Below, piece by piece: positions 38,123 to 45,987 of a stretch of 64,000 bases of DNA. This DNA is from Algoriphagus sp. Y33 (GTDB lineage: Bacteria; Bacteroidota; Bacteroidia; Cytophagales; Cyclobacteriaceae): contig NZ_CP061947.1 of the NCBI RefSeq assembly GCF_014838715.1, positions 2,418,001 to 2,482,000 on the forward strand, in the 5' to 3' direction. Every line of letters starts with the position of its first letter. Positions within the stretch are counted from its first letter, which is position 1. Under the pieces are notes generated by a model. The model had not been told where the DNA came from. It searched no databases and was given only the letters and a program-made list of their open reading frames with translations. A program made the position numbers and the translations under genes.

Positions 38123-39415
38123 ATGATTACCTACGTTACCCCTGAAGTTGCCGTCTCCTCTATCCAAAGCCACCAGAGAGTTTTTATCCATGGAAGTGCC
38201 GCTACTCCGACTACGCTATTGCATGCTTTGGCTGGGAGGAAAGATGAACTTGAAGATGTGGAAATAGTCGCGATTACTACGCTGGGTGATATGCCTCTGG
38301 TGTCAGAGGAGTGTAATGGCAGCTTTTATATGAACTCCCTTTTTGTATCACAGAATGTGCGAAAAGCGGTGAATTCGGAAAATGGAGGCTACGTACCTAT
38401 TTTTTTAAGTGAAATTGGTCACTTATTCAGGCAAAATATACTTAAAATAGATGTTGCCATCGTACAGGTTTCGGAGCCCGATGCACATGGATTCTGCTCT
38501 CTGGGAACTTCCGTAGATGTGGCGAAACCTGCTGTGGAAACCGCCAGAACTGTTATAGCGCAAGTAAATAAACAAATGCCAAGAACACATGGTGATGGTC
38601 AAATACATATTTCCAAATTCCATGCTGCCATCCATGTGGATGAACCACTACCGGAAGTGGATTATGGTGAAAAGATCAGCGAAATAGAACGTAAAATAGG
38701 AAACCACTGTGCTGCACTAATTGAAGACCGTTCCACACTTCAGATGGGAATTGGGGCAATTCCTGATGCAGTGCTGGATTCCCTGAAACAGCATAAGGAC
38801 TTGGGCATCCATACAGAGATGTTTTCCAATGGGATTCTAGGACTCCTCAGATCAGGCGCTATTACCAACAGGTACAAGAAAAAACACCCGGGAAAAATCG
38901 TATCGGCTTTCGCAGCAGGCACAAAAGAACTCTATGATGCAATAAATGACAATCCCGAATTTTCATTTCATGAGGCTGCTTACGTCAACGATACGGCGGT
39001 GATCCGCAAGAACCCTAAGGTAATTTCCATCAATAGCTGCTTAGAAATGGATCTAACAGGGCAAGTATGCGCTGATTCCATTGCAAGCTACCAGTACTCA
39101 GGTGTGGGCGGTCAAATGGACTTTATGCGTGGTGCGTCCTTATCCGAAGGAGGCAAGCCCATTATGGCTATGACCTCAGCAACCCGAAAAGGCACCTCAA
39201 AAATAGTTCCTTTCCTCAAAGAAGGAGCGGGAGTAGTCACTACCAGGGCACATATGCAGTATGTGGTCACCGAATATGGAATGGTAAATCTCTATGGAAA
39301 AAATTTGAGACAGCGTGCCTACGACCTGATGAGAATCGCTCATCCCGATCATAGAGAAACCCTCGAGAAAGCTATTGTGGAGAGATTCGGAAGTTTCATC
39401 TATCCTTTTAGATAA
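38123..39415 (+). CDS. Acetyl-CoA hydrolase/transferase family (4-hydroxybutyrate CoA-transferase-like)
   Basis: 430 aa CoA-transferase family I. Seen: FIHGSAATPTTLL at the N-terminus, VSEPDAHGFCSLGTSVD, MGIGAIPDAVLDSL, the catalytic/CoA region GGQMDFMRGASLSEGGKPI, and VVTEYGMVNLYGKNLRQRA. Transfers CoA between short-chain acids; donor and acceptor not assigned. Divergent from icmF with a 238-base gap, supporting a role in short-chain acyl-CoA turnover. Confidence 0.9.
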   Translation: MITYVTPEVAVSSIQSHQRVFIHGSAATPTTLLHALAGRKDELEDVEIVAITTLGDMPLVSEECNGSFYMNSLFVSQNVRKAVNSENGGYVPIFLSEIGHLFRQNILKIDVAIVQVSEPDAHGFCSLGTSVDVAKPAVETARTVIAQVNKQMPRTHGDGQIHISKFHAAIHVDEPLPEVDYGEKISEIERKIGNHCAALIEDRSTLQMGIGAIPDAVLDSLKQHKDLGIHTEMFSNGILGLLRSGAITNRYKKKHPGKIVSAFAAGTKELYDAINDNPEFSFHEAAYVNDTAVIRKNPKVISINSCLEMDLTGQVCADSIASYQYSGVGGQMDFMRGASLSEGGKPIMAMTSATRKGTSKIVPFLKEGAGVVTTRAHMQYVVTEYGMVNLYGKNLRQRAYDLMRIAHPDHRETLEKAIVERFGSFIYPFR

Positions 39416-39441
39416 AAACCAGGCAAAATGAAGAACGGGGT

Positions 39442-39471
39442 TTTGATTTGTTTTGCTTCTCTTTAGATTAG
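39442..39471 (+). promoter_or_regulatory. Weak promoter candidate for the sugar porter
   Basis: TTTG (39442-39445), 18-base spacer, TAGATTAG (39464-39471), one mismatch from TAnnTTTG and a slightly short spacer. Confidence 0.35.
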
Positions 39472-39497
39472 CAGCTCTTTAAAACCCGAGACACCTA

Positions 39498-40844
39498 ATG
39501 TCATCTAAACAATACGCCTTTTTTCTCTCCATCACAGCCGCTTTGGGTGGCTTTTTATTTGGGTTTGATACCGCAGTGATATCCGGTGCCGAGCGGGCTA
39601 TCCAGGATGTCTGGAAATTAAACGACCTCACTCATGGGCTGGCGATTGCTATGGCACTCTATGGTACTGTGCTGGGAGCATTGTTTGGAGGAGTTCCTGC
39701 AGATAGATTTGGAAGGAAAAAGAGTTTACTCTGGATCGGGGCATTATATCTCATTTCAGCTGTAGGATCAGGGATGGCTCCGGATCCCTATTCCTTTATG
39801 TTATTCCGGTTTATTGGGGGACTGGGTGTAGGTGCATCTTCAGTGGTAGCTCCAATGTATATTTCCGAAATAGCTCCGGCCAAAAACAGAGGATTGCTTG
39901 TTGCACTTTACCAATTCAATATTGTATTCGGTATTCTTATGGCCTATTTATCTAACTATCTGATAGGCACAGCCGGTATAGCTAATGATTGGAGATGGAT
40001 GTTGGGAATGGAGGCAGTGCCTGCGTTAATTTATACTGCGATGATTTTCAGAATACCCGAAAGCCCCCGCTGGCTTATCGCCAAGTTCAACGACCAAGTA
40101 AAAGCCAGAGAAATTCTTACACGGACTGATCCCGAAGGAGTGGATGAGGCTATCCGCTTGGCAATAATTGAAGAGCAAACCATCAAGCAAAAAGGAAGTT
40201 TTTCAGCCCTATTCAGCAAAGCCTTTCTGTCCACAACCATGCTGGCTATTTTCATCGCCTTTTTCAACCAAGTCTCCGGAATCAATGCGATCATTTATTT
40301 TGCGCCACGTGTTTTCGAAATGGCCGGAATATCTACTGAGTCCGCACTTTTCTCTACCATTGGGATTGGTGTAGTGAATCTACTGGCGACTTTTATAGGA
40401 CTGTATTTGATAGATAGGATTGGTAGAAAAAAACTGATGTATATCGGCTCAGTCGGCTACATCATTTCACTTTCTCTCATGGCTTATAATTTCCTTATTG
40501 GGGGCATAGACAACTTCTGGTTGCCGATATTTGTATTTGCATTCATTACTTCGCATGCAGTAGGGCAAGGATCTGTAATATGGGTATTTATATCAGAAGT
40601 ATTTCCAAATGAACTACGCGCATATGGCCAATCCATCGGCTGCTTTACCCACTGGATTTTGGCTGCTTTAATAGCTAATGTCTTCCCTTATTTTGCCAAT
40701 CAATTTGGACCTGGATATATCTTTGCATTTTTTGCCTTGATGATGGTGTGGCAATTACTCTGGGTGAAATTTAAAATGCCGGAAACCAAAGGCCGATCTT
40801 TGGAGGAAATACAACAAGATTTACACAATACCAATGCAGCATAA
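39498..40844 (+). CDS. Sugar porter, MFS superfamily (XylE-like)
   Basis: 448 aa, 12 membrane helices, proton-coupled sugar importer. Seen: GGFLFGFDTAVISGAE, DRFGRKKS, RFIGGLGVGASSVVAPMYISE, PESPRWL, NQVSGINAIIYFAP, DRIGRKKL, PETKGRSLEEIQ. All are hallmarks of the sugar porter family. The sugar is not predictable, but the overlapping PfkB kinase gene suggests fructose or a related hexose. The last 11 bases overlap the kinase gene. Confidence 0.93.
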   Translation: MSSKQYAFFLSITAALGGFLFGFDTAVISGAERAIQDVWKLNDLTHGLAIAMALYGTVLGALFGGVPADRFGRKKSLLWIGALYLISAVGSGMAPDPYSFMLFRFIGGLGVGASSVVAPMYISEIAPAKNRGLLVALYQFNIVFGILMAYLSNYLIGTAGIANDWRWMLGMEAVPALIYTAMIFRIPESPRWLIAKFNDQVKAREILTRTDPEGVDEAIRLAIIEEQTIKQKGSFSALFSKAFLSTTMLAIFIAFFNQVSGINAIIYFAPRVFEMAGISTESALFSTIGIGVVNLLATFIGLYLIDRIGRKKLMYIGSVGYIISLSLMAYNFLIGGIDNFWLPIFVFAFITSHAVGQGSVIWVFISEVFPNELRAYGQSIGCFTHWILAALIANVFPYFANQFGPGYIFAFFALMMVWQLLWVKFKMPETKGRSLEEIQQDLHNTNAA

Positions 40845-41700
40845 AGTAGTTATTTTCGGAGAAATGCTATGGGACTGCCTGCCCTCAGGTCCTGTTCCCG
40901 GAGGTGCTCCCATGAACGTAGCACTCAATCTTCATCAGTTGGGTTTGCAATCCAGACTGATATCAGCCGTCGGAAATGACAACGCCGGTCAAGAGCTTCT
41001 TGAGTTTCTACAGACTTTCAATCTGTCCATAGCGCATATTCAAATCAATCGAGATTATAAAACTTCAAAAGTTCTAGTCGATGATGTTGATCCGGAAAAT
41101 ATCAAATATACCATAGTATCACCTGTGGCTTGGGATTTTATTCAGTGGAATGGCGAAATGGATAAAGCCGTCGCTGAGTCTGATGCTTTCGTATTTGGTA
41201 CACTGGCGGTGCGCAATGCAGAAAGTTTAACTACACTTCTTCGGTTGCTTCAACATAAAATCCTACGGGTCTTTGATGTAAATTTCCGGCCTCCATTTTA
41301 TGATTTTGAGATCATTGTAACCCTGCTGGGTTTTACGGATATTCTGAAGATCAACGAAGATGAGTTGGAGATTTTTGCAGATTATTTTGCTATAGAGCCA
41401 AGTATAGAAAGCGTATGCAATCACTTGGACCGCCATTTCCCAATGGATCTGATATGCGTCACCCAAGGATCGAAGGGTGCTATGATTTATCAAGGAGGCA
41501 ATATCATTAGCCATGAAGGTTATAAGGTACAGGTTGCTGATAGCATTGGCGCAGGCGACGCTTTCCTTTCCGGATTTATCAAAACCTACCTAGACAATCA
41601 GCCCTTAGACCAAGTCTTAGACTTCGCCTGTAAATTGGGGTCTTTCGTTGCCGGTAAAAAGGGTGGGACACCGAGGTATGAGATCTCTGATATACAATAA
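40834..41700 (+). CDS. PfkB-family carbohydrate kinase, fructokinase-like
   Basis: 288 aa ribokinase fold. Seen: GEMLWDCLPSGPVPGGAPMNVALNLHQLG split over the substrate end, and the C-terminal PfkB signature DSIGAGDAFLSGF with catalytic Asp. Phosphorylates a sugar brought in by the adjacent transporter (overlap of 11 bases). Fructose is likely by family resemblance, but not proven. Confidence 0.9.
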   Translation: MQHKVVIFGEMLWDCLPSGPVPGGAPMNVALNLHQLGLQSRLISAVGNDNAGQELLEFLQTFNLSIAHIQINRDYKTSKVLVDDVDPENIKYTIVSPVAWDFIQWNGEMDKAVAESDAFVFGTLAVRNAESLTTLLRLLQHKILRVFDVNFRPPFYDFEIIVTLLGFTDILKINEDELEIFADYFAIEPSIESVCNHLDRHFPMDLICVTQGSKGAMIYQGGNIISHEGYKVQVADSIGAGDAFLSGFIKTYLDNQPLDQVLDFACKLGSFVAGKKGGTPRYEISDIQ

Positions 41701-42005
41701 GGTATTCAGTCTCAGTTTGTAAAAAAGTGAACAGTCGTCAGGCTAAATTAGTCGGGTATTGGCTCTTGGATCCAGATTCTTTACCCATGGCTCTTGGATC
41801 TCGATACATTGAGACTATGGTGAAGGGTCAATTGGTTGTCTAATCTTCATTATTCGGCATTCATCATTCAATATTTCCGGACTCTTGAGCTTTACTGAAA
41901 ACTAACAAAAGAGATTGCCACACTCCTTCGTCGTTCGCAATGACGTCCCCAACTTTACTGAATACTGAGACTGCAAACTGATCACTAAGACTAAAATACT
42001 ACTTA
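41701..42005. other. Intergenic region with repeats
   Basis: No gene seen. GGCTCTTGGATC occurs twice (41761-41772 and 41789-41800), and the 36-base dispersed repeat lies at 41911-41946. The rest is AT-rich and resembles decayed 'ttactgaaaactaac' filler. Confidence 0.55.
41911..41946. repeat. Interspersed repeat copy 2
   Basis: GAGATTGCCACACTCC ... GCAATGACGT; about 29 of 36 bases match 13351-13386. Lies between convergent genes. Confidence 0.65.
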
Positions 42006-42398
42006 CTAAAGCTCTCCCCTAATCTTCACGGCAATCTCCGACAACTCTTCGTTGCTTAGCTTTAGCTTGGGACGGTTAAAATTAATGTCATCCATCGTTT
42101 TCAGCGGCACAAGATGCACGTGTACGTGAGGAACTTCCAATCCGATCACAGCAACACCGATTCTCGTACATTTGATCGTCTTGTCCATAGCTTTGGCTAC
42201 CCGCTGGGCAAAAAGATGTAAGCCTGACAGCACCTCCGGCTCTAGGTCAAAAATATAATCAACCTCTTGTTTTGGAACTACCAGTACATGGCCTTTGACC
42301 AACGGCATGATGTCCAGAAAAGCGATGTAGTTTTCATCTTCGGCTACAATGTGGGCCGGGATTTCTCTGTTGATGATTTTAGTGAAAATTGAATCCAT
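42006..42398 (-). CDS. HIT family protein
   Basis: 130 aa histidine-triad nucleotide-binding protein, the catalytic triad being HVHVHLVPL (HxHxHxx) at about residues 92-98. Also FTKIINREIPAHIV and VLVVPKQEV. Hydrolyses AMP-linked phosphoramidates or dinucleotides in homologues. Downstream of greA on the same strand, separated by a terminator. Confidence 0.93.
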   Translation of the reverse strand: MDSIFTKIINREIPAHIVAEDENYIAFLDIMPLVKGHVLVVPKQEVDYIFDLEPEVLSGLHLFAQRVAKAMDKTIKCTRIGVAVIGLEVPHVHVHLVPLKTMDDINFNRPKLKLSNEELSEIAVKIRGEL

Positions 42399-42404
42399 AA
42401 TCTG

Positions 42405-42438
42405 TAAAAATATAAAATCCCGACTTACGGCCGGGATT
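42405..42438 (-). terminator. Terminator after greA
   Basis: AATCCCG (42416-42422) pairs with CGGGATT (42432-42438); on the minus strand the hairpin is followed by TTTTATATTTTTACAG. Ends greA before the HIT gene, though readthrough is possible. Confidence 0.75.
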
Positions 42439-42441
42439 GAG

Positions 42442-42915
42442 TTAGAATGTAATGTCTAATATTTCGAATTGCAGTGTGCCCGCGGGTGCTTTTACTTCAG
42501 CGATTTCACCGACTTTTTTGCCTACAAGGCCTTTTCCAAAAGGAGAAGCTAGCGAAATCTTACCTGCTTTCAGATCAGCTTCTTCCTCAGAAACCAAGGT
42601 ATAGCTTACAGTCATACCATTTTTCACGTTTTTGATCTTCACAGTAGTCAAAATCCCAACTTTGGACGTGTCGAGCTGAGAGCTGTCCAGAATCCGGGCA
42701 TTCCCTACCACCGCTTCCAACTTCGCAATTTTGAGCTCCAAATGACCTTGAGCGTCCTTAGCAGCATCATATTCTGCATTTTCGCTTAGATCACCCTTGT
42801 CTCTGGCTTCAGCAATTTGGTTGGAAATATCAGTTCTTCCCTTAGTCTTAAGCATTTGAAGTTCATCCTTCAACCGCTTCAAGCCTTCTTCAGTATAGTA
42901 TTGTATTGTTCCCAT
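42442..42915 (-). CDS. greA: Transcript cleavage factor GreA
   Basis: Rescues backtracked RNA polymerase by stimulating transcript cleavage. 157 aa. N-terminal coiled coil (about 1-75) with the acidic tip DKGDLSENAEYDAAKD, C-terminal FKBP-like domain (about 80-157, SPFGKGLVGKKVGEIAEVKAP). Expressed from a consensus promoter 80-90 bases upstream with a terminator-like hairpin in the leader. Followed by a terminator and the HIT gene. Confidence 0.97.
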   Translation of the reverse strand: MGTIQYYTEEGLKRLKDELQMLKTKGRTDISNQIAEARDKGDLSENAEYDAAKDAQGHLELKIAKLEAVVGNARILDSSQLDTSKVGILTTVKIKNVKNGMTVSYTLVSEEEADLKAGKISLASPFGKGLVGKKVGEIAEVKAPAGTLQFEILDITF

Positions 42916-42929
42916 AATCTACTCTTAGT

Positions 42930-42981
42930 AAAAGCCACAAAAACAAAATAACGGTCGCAAGACGGGACCGTTACCTTGTTT
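42930..42981 (-). promoter_or_regulatory. Terminator-like hairpin in the greA 5' leader
   Basis: TAACGGTC (42949-42956) pairs with GACCGTTA (42966-42973), 9-base loop; outer AAACAA/TTGTTT (42941-42946 with 42976-42981) extends the stem past a 2x2 mismatch. On the minus strand the 8-bp core is followed by TTTTGTTTTTG. It lies between the predicted start near 42996 and the greA ATG at 42915, so it would terminate early transcripts. Confidence 0.65.
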
Positions 42982-43000
42982 TTAGCTTGTATTTGAACTA

Positions 43001-43031
43001 CAAAGATAACAAAGCTTTGAAACAAACCAAA
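43001..43031 (-). promoter_or_regulatory. greA promoter, exact Bacteroidota consensus
   Basis: On the minus strand: TTTG (43031-43028), 19-base spacer, TATCTTTG (43008-43001). Predicted transcription start near 42996, leader about 80 bases. Confidence 0.8.
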
Positions 43032-43132
43032 GCCGGAATTTCTTTCTCTTCTCCCATTTTTAACCTTTAGATGAAAACAGGTAATTCCATCAAAACTTTT
43101 GATAGAACTGATTTAATCCTCAATATGATTAT

Positions 43133-43843
43133 CTACTTGAGCCTACGCTCTTCACTTGCCAAGAGCCATTCATTTTCACCGCAAATTTCACAGGATGCCC
43201 CCTTTCCTCCTAAATGCTTCAACTCTCCGCAGTGAGTACAACAATAGTTGAATCCAATCCTAAAATCTTTACAGGGAAAAGCATATACATCAGGTAAAAT
43301 AGGCAAGCCCGGCATCACATCTTCATCAGGAAAACAAAAAACACTTAAATCTCCCGAAGTTTCCAAATATGCGAATTTCACTTGGCCAAGCTGAGATACA
43401 TGTTGCTGTCGAAGCTGGGAAAACAACTCGTCGTAAGCTAACGATTCCTTCCGAAAGGCTTTATACACAATTTTTCCGCTCTCAATCAATTTGATTGGTT
43501 TTCCTTCTACAAATTTTTCAACTTTCTCAAATCTCCCGGTAAGATAGGTTATTAATTTATAGAGACTTATGACAACTACAAAAACCAGTATAGCGGGTAG
43601 TATAGCTACGTCTTCGTAAAACATAGGATCACCTGCCGCAGAACCTAGTGAGATGATTATTGCCAGCTCGAAAACTGATAGTTGTTTTATCCCTCGTTTT
43701 CCTGACAGCCTCAGTACAAAAAGAACGATAAAGAACATTATCGTAGTGCGGAGAATAACCTCAACTAAAAATACATAAGGAATATCCTCACCTATCAACA
43801 GCCGCTTCATCTCAAATAGTTGTAATGTTTCTTGGAATTGCAT
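43133..43843 (-). CDS. DUF421 (YetF-like) membrane protein with C-terminal zinc knuckle
   Basis: 236 aa. Three membrane helices at about 25-100 (VILRTTIMFFIVLFVLRLSGKRGI ... LAIIISLGSAAGDPMFYEDVAILPAI), then the cytoplasmic YetF domain (KLIESGKIVYKAFRKESLAYDEL, LRQQHVSQLGQVKFAYLETSGDLSVF). The C-terminal about 45 residues are unusual: two CxxC pairs (THCGEL preceded by YCC, and CEICGENEW), predicted to bind zinc. Function of the family is unknown. Confidence 0.82.
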   Translation of the reverse strand: MQFQETLQLFEMKRLLIGEDIPYVFLVEVILRTTIMFFIVLFVLRLSGKRGIKQLSVFELAIIISLGSAAGDPMFYEDVAILPAILVFVVVISLYKLITYLTGRFEKVEKFVEGKPIKLIESGKIVYKAFRKESLAYDELFSQLRQQHVSQLGQVKFAYLETSGDLSVFCFPDEDVMPGLPILPDVYAFPCKDFRIGFNYCCTHCGELKHLGGKGASCEICGENEWLLASEERRLK

Positions 43844-44042
43844 ATTCTAAAACAATGGTGCCTCCTCGCGACGATGACTTTTATATCCACATCACCCTAT
43901 AGTATACAGGGTTGTGAAATCTATTATGGGTTTACCTGCGAGGCTTTTCCTTTACGAAATTGCCCTTTTAATTCAAATAAACTTTGGTAGTCAATCGCCG
44001 GTCAAGGGAGGCATCATCGTTTACTGTGTACTTTATCGTATT

Positions 44043-44426
44043 TCAATCGTCCGATTTGATTTTTCCTTGATCGTCATACACCATAGTCAGGGATTTTCTA
44101 TCGTCTGTTGTGAACGTTATCTCATAATAGGTGATGGAGTTTTCTTCAAAAATTCTCTTATCCGTGATTTTATCTACAGACAGCGCATCATCCCTGTCTA
44201 TCACTTCAATCACAGCGGATGGAAGGTCAGCAGTTTCGGACTCATCTATTGCTCCCGAAAGCAAGGTGCCATCCCGCTTCACAATATTTGTATCTGAATC
44301 ATGCGTAGTACCACTCATTTCATTTTGTGCTTCAATACTTTCTTCATAAGCATTTTCTGACTTTTCCCCGCAGGATAATGACAGAAGCACTATGGCTAAC
44401 AGGTAAATTATCGAGTTCGTTTTCAT
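44043..44426 (-). CDS. Small acidic lipoprotein
   Basis: 127 aa. Lipoprotein signal with Cys at about residue 19 (LLSLSCGEKSE). The remaining 105 residues are acidic and have a beta-rich C-terminal half (ITYYEITFTTDDRKSLTMVYDDQGKIK), reminiscent of PepSY/BON-like small periplasmic domains, but no family is clear. Its start is preceded by a long region without genes. Confidence 0.65.
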   Translation of the reverse strand: MKTNSIIYLLAIVLLSLSCGEKSENAYEESIEAQNEMSGTTHDSDTNIVKRDGTLLSGAIDESETADLPSAVIEVIDRDDALSVDKITDKRIFEENSITYYEITFTTDDRKSLTMVYDDQGKIKSDD

Positions 44427-45041
44427 GGTAAATTTAAGTTTCCAAATTCCTCAGTTTGATCAGTTTGAATCAGAGAAATTCCCTTTCGAAAAAGTTGATT
44501 CAAAATTCTGCCCACTTCAGAGATTCTATGAGCTAAAAAGACCATCCGGCTCTCAAGAAAAACACACACGGATATTGAATTCGAAATAAATAGGTAAAAA
44601 GACAGCTATTCTCTACCAACTTTCAGAATAATTCTAACCATATCTAAAATATTCATTAGAAAAACACTGTTATGCTTACATCTTTAAAAAAAACATTTTT
44701 TCGGGTTACATCAGGGAAGCAGAAAATAACTATCCGACATCATGAACCTATAAAGTCCTCATTATGATCTATATATTTCCCATTATGCGGATTCCAACCC
44801 AACGAATTGGAAAAGCTTTCGAAGAACTGTACGAAAGACATCTATTTTATTCACATTCCGATTTTCTGCAGGCAAGTAGGGAAAAGTCACATAGGATTTG
44901 GTGAACTTTAGTTTTTAGGCCGCTTCGGCCTCCCCCGTCTATGATGCAAGCCGGGGAGGGGCACCCTTCCACACCGATAAGTGGGTCTTACCGCCAGTGA
45001 AAAGAAAGGGCTGATACAACTGGGTATCATGTCGGACATAC
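44427..45041. other. Long intergenic region with a GC-rich structured segment
   Basis: 615 bases between two minus-strand genes with no supported gene. The first about 490 bases are AT-rich. A GC-rich segment at 44917-44986 contains AGGCCG-ctt-CGGCCT (44917-44931), CCTCCCC (44929-44935) pairing with GGGGAGG (44953-44959), and CCAC/GTGG (44969-44972 with 44981-44984). Confidence 0.55.
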
Positions 45042-45974
45042 CTACTGTTTAAATGTCTTTTTGATCCTCTTAGCCAATACTTTATTTATTTTCTCGTAAG
45101 ACTCATAAGTCCATCCGGCGACATGCGGGCTAAACAACACATTATCGCGGGAAGCCAGTTTCTCAAACTCAGCTTTTTGTTCAGGACTAAACTTTTGGAA
45201 TTTTTCGTTTTCCAATACATCCAGTAAGGCTCCGCGCAAAATCCCCTGATCCAAGGCTTCATTCAATGTCTTGAAACTAATCACTTCACCCCTAGCCGTG
45301 TTGATCAACCAAAAAGGTTTGGCAAAACTCTTCAACTCTTGCAGCGTGAAAAAATTTCTAGTCTCAGAAGTAAGCGGTAAATGGATACTTAGGACATCCG
45401 CTTCAGCTTTCACCTTTTCCCACATCACTTCCTGCACCAGGTCATCCCCAAAATCCATTTTGTACTTATCATAAGCCAAGATATTTACCCTAAACCCCTG
45501 AAGTCTACGTGCAAATGATTTTCCCATGTTGCCGTACCCCATGATACCAACGGTTTTGCCTGCCAACTCATGGCCACGATTACCTTCCCGATCCCATATC
45601 CCCTTTCGAACTTCCCGATCAGACTTTCCGATATTATTGAATAATGACAAAAGCATCCCTAGGGCATGTTCCGCTACCGCATCCCGATTTCCTTTGGCCG
45701 CATGAAAAAGCTTAATATTCTTTTCAGCCATATACTCCAAATCAATCTTGTCCAGACCTGCTCCTGCCCTACCGATGAATTTCAGATTGGTGGCTCGCTC
45801 CAGCAGTGCCCTGTCCATGGGAGTTTTTGAACGGATAATGAGCCCATCGTAAATATCCACGGAAGCCAAAATTTCATCGCGCGTGATTTCAGGTGAATAG
45901 ATGACTTCATGCCCTTCCTTCTGTAGCATGGGCATAATACTTTCGTGCATTTCGTCAATTATAAGGATCTTCAT
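45042..45974 (-). CDS. D-2-hydroxyacid dehydrogenase (phosphoglycerate dehydrogenase-like)
   Basis: 310 aa NAD-dependent oxidoreductase. Seen: GYGNMGKSFARRL (Rossmann glycines), HLPLTSETRNFF, catalytic Arg in NTARGE, and catalytic His in SPHVAGWT. No ACT regulatory domain, so it is the short type; serA function is possible but other 2-oxoacids are equally so. Follows mgtE with a 13-base gap, so the genes are likely co-transcribed. Confidence 0.88.
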   Translation of the reverse strand: MKILIIDEMHESIMPMLQKEGHEVIYSPEITRDEILASVDIYDGLIIRSKTPMDRALLERATNLKFIGRAGAGLDKIDLEYMAEKNIKLFHAAKGNRDAVAEHALGMLLSLFNNIGKSDREVRKGIWDREGNRGHELAGKTVGIMGYGNMGKSFARRLQGFRVNILAYDKYKMDFGDDLVQEVMWEKVKAEADVLSIHLPLTSETRNFFTLQELKSFAKPFWLINTARGEVISFKTLNEALDQGILRGALLDVLENEKFQKFSPEQKAEFEKLASRDNVLFSPHVAGWTYESYEKINKVLAKRIKKTFKQ

Positions 45975-45987
45975 TTTTTTGAAGGAA

